Below are positions 49,683 through 57,709 of a stretch of 64,000 nucleotides of DNA, piece by piece. A model generated the notes under the pieces. That model was not told the origin of the DNA, ran no database searches, and worked only from the letters and a program-made list of their open reading frames with translations. Every line of letters starts with the position of its first letter. The first letter of the stretch is position 1. The position numbers and the translations under genes were made by a program. This stretch comes from an uncultured Eubacterium sp. (GTDB lineage Bacteria > Bacillota_A > Clostridia > Lachnospirales > Lachnospiraceae), in contig CAJUSH010000010.1 in NCBI GenBank assembly GCA_910589045.1, forward strand, positions 1 through 64,000, given 5' to 3'.

Positions 49683-49701
49683 CCCTACGGTCAGCTCTTT
49701 T
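49675..49701 (+). terminator. Terminator of the rex operon
   Basis: AGAGCTGACC (49675-49684), CTAC loop, GGTCAGCTCT (49689-49698), then TTT. The stem contains the stop codon of the preceding gene. Confidence 0.85.
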
Positions 49702-49747
49702 GCGAACCTGGAAAATGTTTTCCGGGGCATGAAGGGAGGCGCAGGGT

Positions 49748-51304
49748 TTGAAATATCTGGTGCGAAAAGAGGAAATGAAGCGGTATGACGCAAACACGAC
49801 GGCGTATTTCGGGATACCGTCGATGGTGCTCATCGAGCGGGCGGCGCTGGCCGCGGCGGAGGAGCTTGCCGGAATGGGGATTTGTGCCGGCAGTCGTATT
49901 CTCATTGCTGCGGGCACGGGGAACAACGGCGCGGACGGGCTGGCGATGGCGCGCCTTCTGCAGCTCATGGGTCATGAGGTGCTGGTTCTGGTGTCGGATG
50001 ACCGGACGAGGGCGACGGAGGAAAATCGTGAAGAGTATGCAATTGCAGAAAGGTACGGTATTGCACACGAGAGCTTTGACGGGTTTCTTGCGGGGATAGA
50101 GGAGTATGAGGATTATGCAGGTGCCTGCCGCTATGACGTGATTGTCGACGCGGTGTTTGGCGTGGGCTTATCCCGCAGAATCGAGGGAACATTGGCGCGG
50201 CTTTTGACGTGTCTGAACGATCTGCCCGGAAAAAAGCTTGCGGTGGATATCCCAAGCGGCATCGACGCGGACGACGGCTCTGTTTTGGGGACGGCGTTTC
50301 GGGCAGACCTGACCGTGACCTTTTCCTATGAAAAGCTCGGGATGCGGCTCTTTCCGGGACAGGAATACTGCGGCAGGATCATCTGCCGCAGCGTGGGTAT
50401 CGACGATTGCAGCTTTCTTGCGGGGCAGGGGGGACAAAAGCCGGCGGCCGCGGCGCTCACCCGGGCGGATCTAGCGCTTGTCCCGGCGAGACGTCCCCGT
50501 ACAAACAAGGGATCTTACGGCAGGGTGCTGGTCATTGCGGGGTGTGCGGGCATGGCGGGAGCCGCTTATTTTTCTGCGAAGGCGGCGTATCTGTCCGGCT
50601 GCGGTCTGGTGCGCATCCTGACGCCGGAGGAAAACCGCGTGATCATCCAGAGTACACTGCCGGAAGCGGTGCTCACGACCTATGACGGCAGCCGGCCTGA
50701 CGGAAAGCTCACGGCGGAGGCGCTGCGGTGGGCGGATGCGGTAGTCTGCGGCCCGGGGCTTGGCACGTCGGATGCGGCCCGGGAGCTGGTGCATACGGCG
50801 CTGCAGGCACAGGTGCCGCTTGTACTGGATGCGGATGCGCTCAACATACTTGCCGAAGAGCCGGAGGCGCTGCGGAATTCCCCCGCAAAGCGGATCATAA
50901 CGCCCCATCTGGGGGAGATGGCGCGTCTGGTGAAAGCCCCCGTCTGCGAAATCCGCGACCGGCTCACCCGGACGGCGGAGGAGTTTGCGCGCAGCTACCG
51001 TCTGATCTGTGTGCTCAAGGACGCGCGTACGGTCACGGCGGTAGCGGACGGCATGACCTATGTGAATCTCTCGGGGAACAACGGGATGGCTACCGGGGGC
51101 AGCGGCGATGTGCTTACCGGGGTGATTGCCGGGCTGCTGGCGCAGGGCCTGGAGCCGGAGCTTGCCGCACCGCTGGGCGTATATATTCACGGAGCGGCGG
51201 GGGACGAGGCGGCGGGGCGAACGGGGCGCTACAGCCTGACGGCGCAGACGCTTTTGGATGCGCTGCCCGCAATGTTTTTAAAGAAAGAAGGTATGGAGCA
51301 GTGA
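49748..51304 (+). CDS. nnr: Bifunctional NAD(P)H-hydrate epimerase / ADP-dependent dehydratase
   Basis: 518 residues. The N-terminal YjeF_N epimerase domain (about 1-215) shows GTGNNGADGLAMARLL and VDAVFGVGLSR. The C-terminal ribokinase-like dehydratase domain (about 225-515) shows KGSYGRVLVIAGCAGMAGAA, the block AVVCGPGLG and NGMATGGSGDVLTGVIAGL. It repairs hydrated NAD(P)H. The start is TTG 49748 with GGGAGG upstream at about 49734. Its last four bases GTGA overlap the alr start. Confidence 0.93.
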   Translation: MKYLVRKEEMKRYDANTTAYFGIPSMVLIERAALAAAEELAGMGICAGSRILIAAGTGNNGADGLAMARLLQLMGHEVLVLVSDDRTRATEENREEYAIAERYGIAHESFDGFLAGIEEYEDYAGACRYDVIVDAVFGVGLSRRIEGTLARLLTCLNDLPGKKLAVDIPSGIDADDGSVLGTAFRADLTVTFSYEKLGMRLFPGQEYCGRIICRSVGIDDCSFLAGQGGQKPAAAALTRADLALVPARRPRTNKGSYGRVLVIAGCAGMAGAAYFSAKAAYLSGCGLVRILTPEENRVIIQSTLPEAVLTTYDGSRPDGKLTAEALRWADAVVCGPGLGTSDAARELVHTALQAQVPLVLDADALNILAEEPEALRNSPAKRIITPHLGEMARLVKAPVCEIRDRLTRTAEEFARSYRLICVLKDARTVTAVADGMTYVNLSGNNGMATGGSGDVLTGVIAGLLAQGLEPELAAPLGVYIHGAAGDEAAGRTGRYSLTAQTLLDALPAMFLKKEGMEQ

Positions 51305-52533
51305 CGGATTTTTCAAGGGTATGCGCGTACATCGATCTGGATGCGGCAGTCCACAATATGGAGCAGATGCACGCCCTGGTCGATCCACGCACGAAGCTGA
51401 TGGCAGTCGTGAAGACCGACGGCTACGGACACGGGGCAATCCCGCTCGCCAGGGAGCTGGAGGGGCTGGATTACGTGTACGGCTTTGCGGTCGCTACGGC
51501 AGAGGAAGGGCTTGCCCTGCGCAGGGACGGCAGAAAAAAGCCGATTTTAATTCTTGGGGCTGCCTTTGAAAAGCAGTACGATGCGATTTTACGGGCGGGG
51601 CTTTGTCCCACCGTCTTTTCCTTCGAGGCTGCGCAGGCGCTCTCGAAAGCCGCGGAACAAGCGGGCGTGGATGCACGCGTGCATATCAAGCTGGATACCG
51701 GGATGGGACGCATCGGCTTTGATCCAACGGAAGCGAGCGTGGATGCGATCGCACGGATTGCATCACTCCCGCATATGATGATAGAGGGAATTTTCACACA
51801 CCTTGCCCGGGCAGACGAAAGGGATAAGACATCTGCGACGGAGCAGATTGAGCTGTTTTTGCGGATGACGGGGGCACTGAGGGAAAGGGGCATCGACATT
51901 CCGCTGCGCCACTGCTCCAACAGTGCGGGCATCCTGGACCTGCCCGGGGCAAATCTGGAGCTGGTGCGCGCAGGCATTACCCTCTACGGGCTTCATCCTT
52001 CAAAGGAGGTACATCTGGAGCGGATGGATATGCGCCCCGTGCTCTCCCTCAAGAGCCGGATTGTGCATGTGAAATGTGTCCCGGCAGGCACTGCCATCAG
52101 CTACGGCGGTACATATGTTACGGAAAGGGAACAGCGGATTGCGACGATTCCGGTGGGCTATGGCGACGGCTATGCCAGGAGCCTTTCAAACTGCGGGGAC
52201 GTCCTGATCTGCGGCAGACGCGCCCCGATCCGCGGGCGGGTGTGCATGGACCAGTTTATGGTGGATGTTACACACATTCCGGAGGCGGGAGCGGGAGCTG
52301 AGGTGACGCTCATCGGGGCGGACGGAGACGACTGCATTACGATGGAGGAGCTGGGGGATAAGTCCGGGCGGTTTAACTACGAGTTTGCCTGTGACCTCGG
52401 GAAACGGATTCCGCGGGTGTTTGTCCGGGGCGGCAGGGGCGTTTTGTGCTGGACGCAGTACGAGGGGCTTTTGGATTCCTGTCCGCAGATTGAGCCGCAG
52501 CGCTTTATGCTGCCGGCAGGGAGTGCCCGATGA
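51301..52533 (+). CDS. alr: Alanine racemase
   Basis: 410 residues from GTG 51301, which overlaps the nnr stop (GTGA). The PLP lysine is in MAVVKTDGYGHGA near residue 37, and the catalytic tyrosine loop lies in AISYGGTYVTERE with the following TIPVGYGDGYAR. GRVCMDQFMVDV completes the C-terminal domain. It makes D-alanine for peptidoglycan. The long frame open upstream to 50728 is antiphase to nnr and is not coding. Coupled translation with nnr and followed by mazF-like gene. Confidence 0.94.
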   Translation: MTDFSRVCAYIDLDAAVHNMEQMHALVDPRTKLMAVVKTDGYGHGAIPLARELEGLDYVYGFAVATAEEGLALRRDGRKKPILILGAAFEKQYDAILRAGLCPTVFSFEAAQALSKAAEQAGVDARVHIKLDTGMGRIGFDPTEASVDAIARIASLPHMMIEGIFTHLARADERDKTSATEQIELFLRMTGALRERGIDIPLRHCSNSAGILDLPGANLELVRAGITLYGLHPSKEVHLERMDMRPVLSLKSRIVHVKCVPAGTAISYGGTYVTEREQRIATIPVGYGDGYARSLSNCGDVLICGRRAPIRGRVCMDQFMVDVTHIPEAGAGAEVTLIGADGDDCITMEELGDKSGRFNYEFACDLGKRIPRVFVRGGRGVLCWTQYEGLLDSCPQIEPQRFMLPAGSAR

Positions 52534-52629
52534 TTTTTCGGGGAATGCAGCGTTTTTTGAATAAAAAGGGTTTAATTGGAAATACTTCAGATAGATATAT
52601 GAAATACAAAAAGGTCTGGAGTGAAAACA

Positions 52630-52977
52630 ATGACAATTCGACGAGGCGATGTTTACTATGCAGATTTAAGACCGGTGGTTGGCTCGGAGCAGGGCGGCAT
52701 CCGGCCGGTGCTTATTATACAAAACGATGTGGGGAACCGTCACAGCCCTACGGTGATCGTGGCGGCGATTACCTCACAGATCAACAAGTCCAAGCTGCCT
52801 ACCCATGTGGAGCTGTCCGCCAGGCGCTATGAGATGGTGAAGGATTCCGTGATTTTGCTGGAACAGCTGCGCACCATTGACAAGCGCAGGCTCAAGGAAC
52901 GGGTCTGCCATCTGGATGGAGAAATACTGACAAAAGTTGACAAAGCGCTGGAAATCAGCCTGGAACTGCCTACATAA
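52630..52977 (+). CDS. MazF/EndoA-type endoribonuclease toxin, no antitoxin gene adjacent
   Basis: 115 residues from ATG 52630 with GGAGTGA at 52617-52623 as ribosome site. The MazF/PemK fold is clear: IRRGDVYYADLRPVVGSEQG, RPVLIIQNDVGN and SPTVIVAAITSQI, with Arg and Thr of the active site in place. It cleaves mRNA at short sites. In Bacillus the order is alr-ndoAI-ndoA. Here the antitoxin position (52534-52629, 96 bp) has no ORF with an antitoxin-like character. Confidence 0.9.
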   Translation: MTIRRGDVYYADLRPVVGSEQGGIRPVLIIQNDVGNRHSPTVIVAAITSQINKSKLPTHVELSARRYEMVKDSVILLEQLRTIDKRRLKERVCHLDGEILTKVDKALEISLELPT

Positions 52978-52979
52978 TC

Positions 52980-53008
52980 TTGACTTTAGCGGCAGGGAAT
53001 GGTATATT
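52980..53008 (+). promoter_or_regulatory. Promoter of the CBS-domain gene
   Basis: TTGACT (52980-52985), 17-bp spacer, TATATT (53003-53008). Predicted start near 53015, so starts at or upstream of 53016 are ruled out. Confidence 0.6.
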
Positions 53009-53069
53009 TTTTATGTTTTCCAGTAACGAAAGAACGAATATGGTACAAAAAGGAGACGATGATACGAAC

Positions 53070-53939
53070 ATGGAGGACGCCGGGAACCCACGTAGGGGCT
53101 TTTTAGAAAAAATGAAGAAATTTTTTAACAGAGGTTCGGGGGATGTTACGGAAGAGGGGATTATATCCCTTGTAAACGAGGGGCATGAGCAGGGCTTCAT
53201 CCGCGAGAGCGAGGCGGAGATGATCCACAACATTTTTGAGCTGAGCGACAAGGATGCGAAGGATATCATGACGCACCGCAGGCAGATCTGCGCACTGGAC
53301 GGAAGCATGACATTTTCGGAGGCACTGGATGTAATACTGGAGGAGCCTTACTCCAGATTTCCGGTGTACATAGAGCATATGGACGACATAGTTGGCCAGG
53401 TGCATATCAAGGAGGTTCTCGCCCGCAGCCGTGACGAGCGCTGCCAGAACACGCCGGTCTGTGAGATCGACGGGCTTATGAGCGAGGTTGATTTTGTGCC
53501 GGAGACGATCGGTATTACCGCGCTGTTTCAGCGGATGCAGGCGAACAAAAACCATCTGGTCATTGTCATCGACGAGTACGGTCAGACGGCGGGGCTTGTG
53601 GCGCTTGAGGATATTCTGGAGGAGATCGTCGGCAATATTTTTGACGAGCACGACAAGGAAGAGAACTACATTGTGCCGCGGGCAGACGGAAGCTTCGTGA
53701 TGGACGGCTCCGCAGACCTCGAGGAGGTCGCAAAGGCGCTGGACGTCCGGGAGCTGGAGGAAAACGAGAACGATACGCTGAACGGATTTCTGATCTCACT
53801 GATCGACAAGATTCCGGGGGACGGCGAGCGCTTTGTGGTGGAGTCAATGGGGTTCGAGTTCCGAGTGCTTTTTGTGAAGGATAAGATGATCCGGCGCGTG
53901 GAGGTAAGGAGACTGCCTGATGCCGGGACAACGGAGTAA
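53070..53939 (+). CDS. CBS/CorC-domain protein (HlyC/CorC family without the DUF21 membrane part)
   Basis: 289 residues if ATG 53070 is used (AGGAG at 53051-53055, 14 bases upstream). An in-frame ATG at 53040 is possible. Two CBS motifs follow HEQGFIRESEAEMIHNIFEL and DIMTHRRQI, then VIVIDEYGQTAGLVALEDIL and EEIVGNIFDEHD, and a CorC_HlyC transporter-associated domain ends the protein (TLNGFLISLIDKIPGDGERF). The DUF21 transmembrane domain is absent, as in CorC. A cytoplasmic Mg2+/Co2+ homeostasis or ribosome-related role is inferred from the family. Confidence 0.88.
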   Translation: MEDAGNPRRGFLEKMKKFFNRGSGDVTEEGIISLVNEGHEQGFIRESEAEMIHNIFELSDKDAKDIMTHRRQICALDGSMTFSEALDVILEEPYSRFPVYIEHMDDIVGQVHIKEVLARSRDERCQNTPVCEIDGLMSEVDFVPETIGITALFQRMQANKNHLVIVIDEYGQTAGLVALEDILEEIVGNIFDEHDKEENYIVPRADGSFVMDGSADLEEVAKALDVRELEENENDTLNGFLISLIDKIPGDGERFVVESMGFEFRVLFVKDKMIRRVEVRRLPDAGTTE

Positions 53940-53985
53940 AATGGATACCGTGAACAAAAACAATTAGAAAAAGAGGGGAAGAGAC

Positions 53986-54714
53986 ATGTCAGGACATTCA
54001 AAGTTTGCAAATATTAAGCATAAAAAGGAGAAGAACGACGCCGCAAAGGGCAAGATTTTTACGATGATCGGCCGTGAGATCGCGGTGGCGGTCAAGGAGG
54101 GCGGTCCGGATCCTGCCAACAACAGCAAGCTGGCTGCGGTCATCGCCAAGGCAAAGGCAAACAATATGCCAAACGATACCATTGACCGGGGAATCAAGAA
54201 GGCGGCGGGAGACGGCGACAATGTCAATTACGTGGTAGCTACATACGAGGGCTACGGCCCGGCGGGCACCGCGATCATCGTGAAATGTCTGACCGACAAC
54301 AAAAACCGCACGGCTGCAAACGTGAGAAACGCGTTTAGCAAGGGCAATGGCAGCATCGGCACGCAGGGCTGTGTCTCCTACATGTTTGACGAGAAGGGCC
54401 AGATCATTATCGAGAAGGAGACGTGCGCGCTGAGTGCGGACGATTTGATGATGCTGGCACTGGATGCGGGGGCGGATGACTTTAACGAGGAGGATGACAG
54501 CTACGAGATTCTCACCGCACCGGATGCTTTTGACGGCGTGCGCACCGCGCTCGAAGGGGAAAAGCTGGAGATGGCAAGCGCCGAGGTGACGATGCTGCCC
54601 CAGACCTATGTGACACTCACCGAGGAGGCAGATCTGAAAAACATTCAGCGTATCCTGGATCTGCTGGACGAGGAGGATGACGTGCAGGATGTTTACCACA
54701 ACTGGGACGAATAA
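53986..54714 (+). CDS. yebC: YebC/PmpR-family protein
   Basis: 242 residues. The signature MSGHSKFANIKHKKEKND is diagnostic of TACO1/YebC, followed by NNSKLAAVIAKAKANNMPND and the repeat pattern NKNRTAANVRNAFSKGNG. Described as a transcriptional regulator or translation factor for proline-rich stretches. AGAGGGGAAGAGAC precedes the ATG. It is followed by a terminator. Confidence 0.95.
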   Translation: MSGHSKFANIKHKKEKNDAAKGKIFTMIGREIAVAVKEGGPDPANNSKLAAVIAKAKANNMPNDTIDRGIKKAAGDGDNVNYVVATYEGYGPAGTAIIVKCLTDNKNRTAANVRNAFSKGNGSIGTQGCVSYMFDEKGQIIIEKETCALSADDLMMLALDAGADDFNEEDDSYEILTAPDAFDGVRTALEGEKLEMASAEVTMLPQTYVTLTEEADLKNIQRILDLLDEEDDVQDVYHNWDE

Positions 54715-54741
54715 ACAAAAAGGGATAGAGACAAAGACAGA

Positions 54742-54794
54742 AAAGGCATGTGCGGCTTTGCGGATGATTCGAAAAAGCTGCACATGCTTTTTTT
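54742..54794 (+). terminator. Terminator of yebC
   Basis: GCATGTGC (54746-54753) pairs with GCACATGC (54780-54787), extended by an inner GGCTTT/AAAGCT pair and followed by seven T. Confidence 0.85.
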
Positions 54795-54807
54795 GCCGTT
54801 TTTTGTG

Positions 54808-54836
54808 TTGATAAATTCTTCCCGAAACGTTAAAAT
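54808..54836 (+). promoter_or_regulatory. Promoter of argH
   Basis: TTGATA (54808-54813), 17-bp spacer, TAAAAT (54831-54836), about 32 bp before the ATG at 54869. A leader of about 25 bases would result. Confidence 0.55.
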
Positions 54837-54868
54837 AGGCGTAAGCAATCGTAAAGGAGAAAATACAT

Positions 54869-56275
54869 ATGGCACAGTTATGGGGAGGACGCTTCACCAA
54901 GGAGACAGACCGGCTGGTCTACAATTTCAACGCGTCCATCGAATTTGACAAAAAGCTTTTCAAGCAGGATATCGAGGGCAGCATCGCTCATGTGATTATG
55001 CTGGGAAGACAGGGGATTTTAACGGAGGAGGAGTCCGCGCAGATCGTGGACTGCCTGTGCGGCATCCGCGGGGATGTGGAAAACGGCGACCTGGAAATCG
55101 GGAGCGAATATGAGGATATCCACAGCTTTGTGGAGGCGACGCTTATTGACCGCATCGGCGATGTGGGGAAAAAGCTCCACACGGGGCGCAGCCGCAACGA
55201 CCAGGTGGCGCTGGACATGCGTCTTTTTACGCGGCTTGAGGTGCTTGAGACGGACGACCTTTTAAAGCAGCTGCTTGAGACGATTTTAAAGCTGATGGAG
55301 GAGCATGTGGAGACGATCATGCCGGGCTTTACCCATCTGCAGAAGGCGCAGCCCATCACGCTGGCCCATCATCTGGGGGCGTATTTTGAGATGTTCAGGC
55401 GCGACCGCCTGCGGATGCATGATATTTATGTGCGCATGAATTACTGTCCCCTTGGCTCCGGCGCGCTTGCGGGCACGACGTATCCTCTGGACCGGGAGCT
55501 GACGGCGGATCTCATGGGCTTTTTCGGGCCGACCTTAAACAGCATGGACGGCGTATCCGACCGGGATTACCTGATCGAGTTTCTGGCGGCGGCGTCCACG
55601 GTTATGATGCACCTGTCCCGTTTTTGCGAGGAGATCATCATCTGGAATTCCAACGAGTACCAGTTTGTCGAGATTGACGACGCCTACAGCACGGGAAGCT
55701 CCATCATGCCCCAGAAGAAAAATCCGGATATCGCGGAGCTGGTGCGGGGTAAGACGGGGCGGGTTTACGGCGCACTCTTCAGCCTGCTCACAACGATGAA
55801 GGGTATTCCGCTGGCGTACAACAAGGACATGCAGGAGGACAAGGAGCTTTCCTTCGATGCGATGGATACGGTCAAGGGCTGCATCGCGCTCTTTAACGGA
55901 ATGCTTGCAACGATCAAATTCAACACGGAGCGGATGTATGCCTCCGCAAACGGCGGCTTTACGAATGCCACGGATGCGGCGGATTATCTCGTGAACCACG
56001 GTGTGCCCTTCCGGGATGCCCATGGGATCATCGGAAAGCTGGTGCTGTACTGCATAGAAGCGGACAAGGCCATCGACGAGCTTTCGATGGACGAGCTCAA
56101 GGCGGTGAGCCCGGTGTTCGAGGAGGATATTTACGAGGCGGTTTCCATGAAAACCTGTGTGGAGAAGCGGCTGACAGTCGGAGCACCGGGACCGGAGGCG
56201 ATGCGGGCAGTCATTGAGCTGGAACGCGCGTATCTTGCCGAGGAGTGGGACCTTGACGGCGGAGCGGAAGAATAA
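54869..56275 (+). CDS. argH: Argininosuccinate lyase
   Basis: 468 residues. The N-terminus is MAQLWGGRFTKETDRLVYNF, then HTGRSRNDQVALDMRLF and the fumarate-lyase signature GSSIMPQKKNPDIAELVRG. It cleaves argininosuccinate to arginine and fumarate. AAAGGAGAAAATACAT precedes the ATG. No argG or other arginine gene is adjacent. Followed by about 245 bp before asd. Confidence 0.96.
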   Translation: MAQLWGGRFTKETDRLVYNFNASIEFDKKLFKQDIEGSIAHVIMLGRQGILTEEESAQIVDCLCGIRGDVENGDLEIGSEYEDIHSFVEATLIDRIGDVGKKLHTGRSRNDQVALDMRLFTRLEVLETDDLLKQLLETILKLMEEHVETIMPGFTHLQKAQPITLAHHLGAYFEMFRRDRLRMHDIYVRMNYCPLGSGALAGTTYPLDRELTADLMGFFGPTLNSMDGVSDRDYLIEFLAAASTVMMHLSRFCEEIIIWNSNEYQFVEIDDAYSTGSSIMPQKKNPDIAELVRGKTGRVYGALFSLLTTMKGIPLAYNKDMQEDKELSFDAMDTVKGCIALFNGMLATIKFNTERMYASANGGFTNATDAADYLVNHGVPFRDAHGIIGKLVLYCIEADKAIDELSMDELKAVSPVFEEDIYEAVSMKTCVEKRLTVGAPGPEAMRAVIELERAYLAEEWDLDGGAEE

Positions 56276-56332
56276 CGGGAGTATAAAATAAGCCGTGCGG
56301 CGGTTATAAGGTAATATTCTATAAAAAAACTC

Positions 56333-56361
56333 TTGATTTTTTGTGCACTTTGTATTAGTAT
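56333..56361 (+). promoter_or_regulatory. Candidate promoter of asd and leader hairpin
   Basis: TTGATT (56333-56338), 17-bp spacer, TAGTAT (56356-56361). It begins a leader of about 150 bases that carries a hairpin TTGTCCGT/ACGGACAA at 56378-56398. No riboswitch class (lysine, T-box) was recognised. Confidence 0.35.
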
Positions 56362-56519
56362 TAGACAGAAAATACAGTTGTCCGTGTGCGACGGACAAGC
56401 GGTGACGGCTGTGCGGGCGGGAAATCATGCGCGCATTTTCGGCACAAAGCTAAGGCAGGGCAGCCGCGGGGATACGATGCGGCTGTGAAACGAGGAGAAA
56501 AAAGGAGATTGATACGGTT

Positions 56520-57608
56520 ATGAGCGAGAAATTAAGAGTCGGGATTTTAGGCGGAACCGGAATGGTGGGACAGCGCTTTATCTCAATTTTGGAAAATCAT
56601 CCCTGGTTTGAGGTGACTACCATCGCGGCGAGCGCACGCAGCGCGGGACAGACGTATGAGCAGGCGGTGGGAGACCGCTGGAAGATGACCACGCCGATGC
56701 CCGAGGCGGTTAAGCATATCGTTGTAAAAAATGTAAACGAGGTGGAACGTGTTGCCGCGGAGGTGGACTTTGTATTCAGTGCGGTTGACATGACAAAGGA
56801 CGAGATCAAAGCCATCGAGGAGGCGTACGCAAAAACGGAGACTCCTGTTGTTTCCAACAACAGCGCGCACCGCTGGACGCCGGATGTCCCCATGGTGGTA
56901 CCGGAGATCAACGCGCACCACTTTGCGGTGATCGAGTCACAGCGGAAGCGTCTTGGGACGACCCGCGGCTTTATCGCGGTAAAGCCAAACTGCTCCATCC
57001 AGAGCTATACGCCGGTACTCACCGCGTGGAAGGAGTTTGAGCCTTACGAGGTCGTGGCTACAACCTATCAGGCGATTTCCGGTGCCGGAAAGACCTTTAA
57101 GGACTGGCCCGAAATGGAGGGCAACATTATCCCCTATATCGGCGGCGAGGAGGAGAAGAGCGAGAAGGAGCCGCTGCGCGTCTGGGGCAAGGTGAAGGAC
57201 GGCGTGATCGTTCCTGCAGAGACACCGCTTATTACGTGCCAGTGTGTGCGGGTTCCCGTATTGGACGGACACACGGCAGCCGTGTTTGTCAAGTTCAAAA
57301 AGAAGCCCACGAAGGAGCAGCTCATCGAAAAGCTGCGTGCTTTTTCCGGTGTGCCCCAGGAGCTTTGCCTGCCAAGCGCGCCGAAGCAGTTCATCCAGTA
57401 TCTGGAGGACGACAACCGTCCCCAGGTGAGCCTGGACGTAAACTACGAGCACGGCATGGGTGTCAGTGTGGGACGTCTGCGCGAGGATTCTGTTTACGAT
57501 TGGAAATTTATCGGTTTGTCCCACAATACGCTGCGGGGTGCCGCAGGGGGAGCCGTTCTGTGTGCCGAGACGCTGAAGGCGCAGGGGTATATTGAGAAGC
57601 GGAAATAA
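56520..57608 (+). CDS. asd: Aspartate-semialdehyde dehydrogenase (archaeal/fungal-like type)
   Basis: 362 residues. The NADP-binding N-terminus is VGILGGTGMVGQRFISILEN, the catalytic Cys is in VKPNCSIQSY, and the C-terminus carries VSLDVNYEHGMGVSVGRLRE. Longer PWFEVTTIAASARSAGQTY and this length place it with the archaeal/fungal-type ASADH, not the E. coli type. It makes aspartate semialdehyde for lysine, threonine and methionine. AAAGGAGATTGATACGGTT precedes the ATG. Metabolically linked to metA of this window. Confidence 0.94.
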   Translation: MSEKLRVGILGGTGMVGQRFISILENHPWFEVTTIAASARSAGQTYEQAVGDRWKMTTPMPEAVKHIVVKNVNEVERVAAEVDFVFSAVDMTKDEIKAIEEAYAKTETPVVSNNSAHRWTPDVPMVVPEINAHHFAVIESQRKRLGTTRGFIAVKPNCSIQSYTPVLTAWKEFEPYEVVATTYQAISGAGKTFKDWPEMEGNIIPYIGGEEEKSEKEPLRVWGKVKDGVIVPAETPLITCQCVRVPVLDGHTAAVFVKFKKKPTKEQLIEKLRAFSGVPQELCLPSAPKQFIQYLEDDNRPQVSLDVNYEHGMGVSVGRLREDSVYDWKFIGLSHNTLRGAAGGAVLCAETLKAQGYIEKRK

Positions 57609-57626
57609 TATTTTAGCGAAAATCCA

Positions 57627-57655
57627 TTGTACAAAAGTTAAATGTTGTTTATAAT
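57627..57655 (+). promoter_or_regulatory. Promoter of the ATPase-topB operon
   Basis: TTGTAC (57627-57632), 17-bp spacer, TATAAT (57650-57655). It lies directly before the asd terminator hairpin, so transcription would start within the hairpin DNA. Confidence 0.65.
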
Positions 57656-57656
57656 A

Positions 57657-57688
57657 AATGGGAGGCCGGTAACGGCTTCCCATTTTAC
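57657..57688 (+). terminator. Terminator of asd
   Basis: AATGGGAGGCCG (57657-57668) pairs with CGGCTTCCCATT (57673-57684), with a T-rich end. Confidence 0.8.
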
Positions 57689-57709
57689 GTAAGGAAAAGG
57701 AGAGCTTCT

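Noticed and set aside
48501..49793. 430-codon antisense frame over rex and the following gene
   Set aside because: Rex and its neighbour have strong promoter, ribosome site and domain evidence. The antisense frame has none.
50728..51300. N-terminal extension of the alanine racemase frame
   Set aside because: The extension is Gly/Ala/Arg-rich nonsense antiphase to the well-supported nnr gene. The racemase begins at GTG 51301.
52534..52629. Small MazE-type antitoxin gene before mazF
   Set aside because: Every frame over this 96-bp gap is either interrupted or an upstream extension of the toxin frame without a ribosome site.
56276..56519. Lysine riboswitch or T-box in the asd leader
   Set aside because: Only one short hairpin and no conserved T-box or L-box core was seen.
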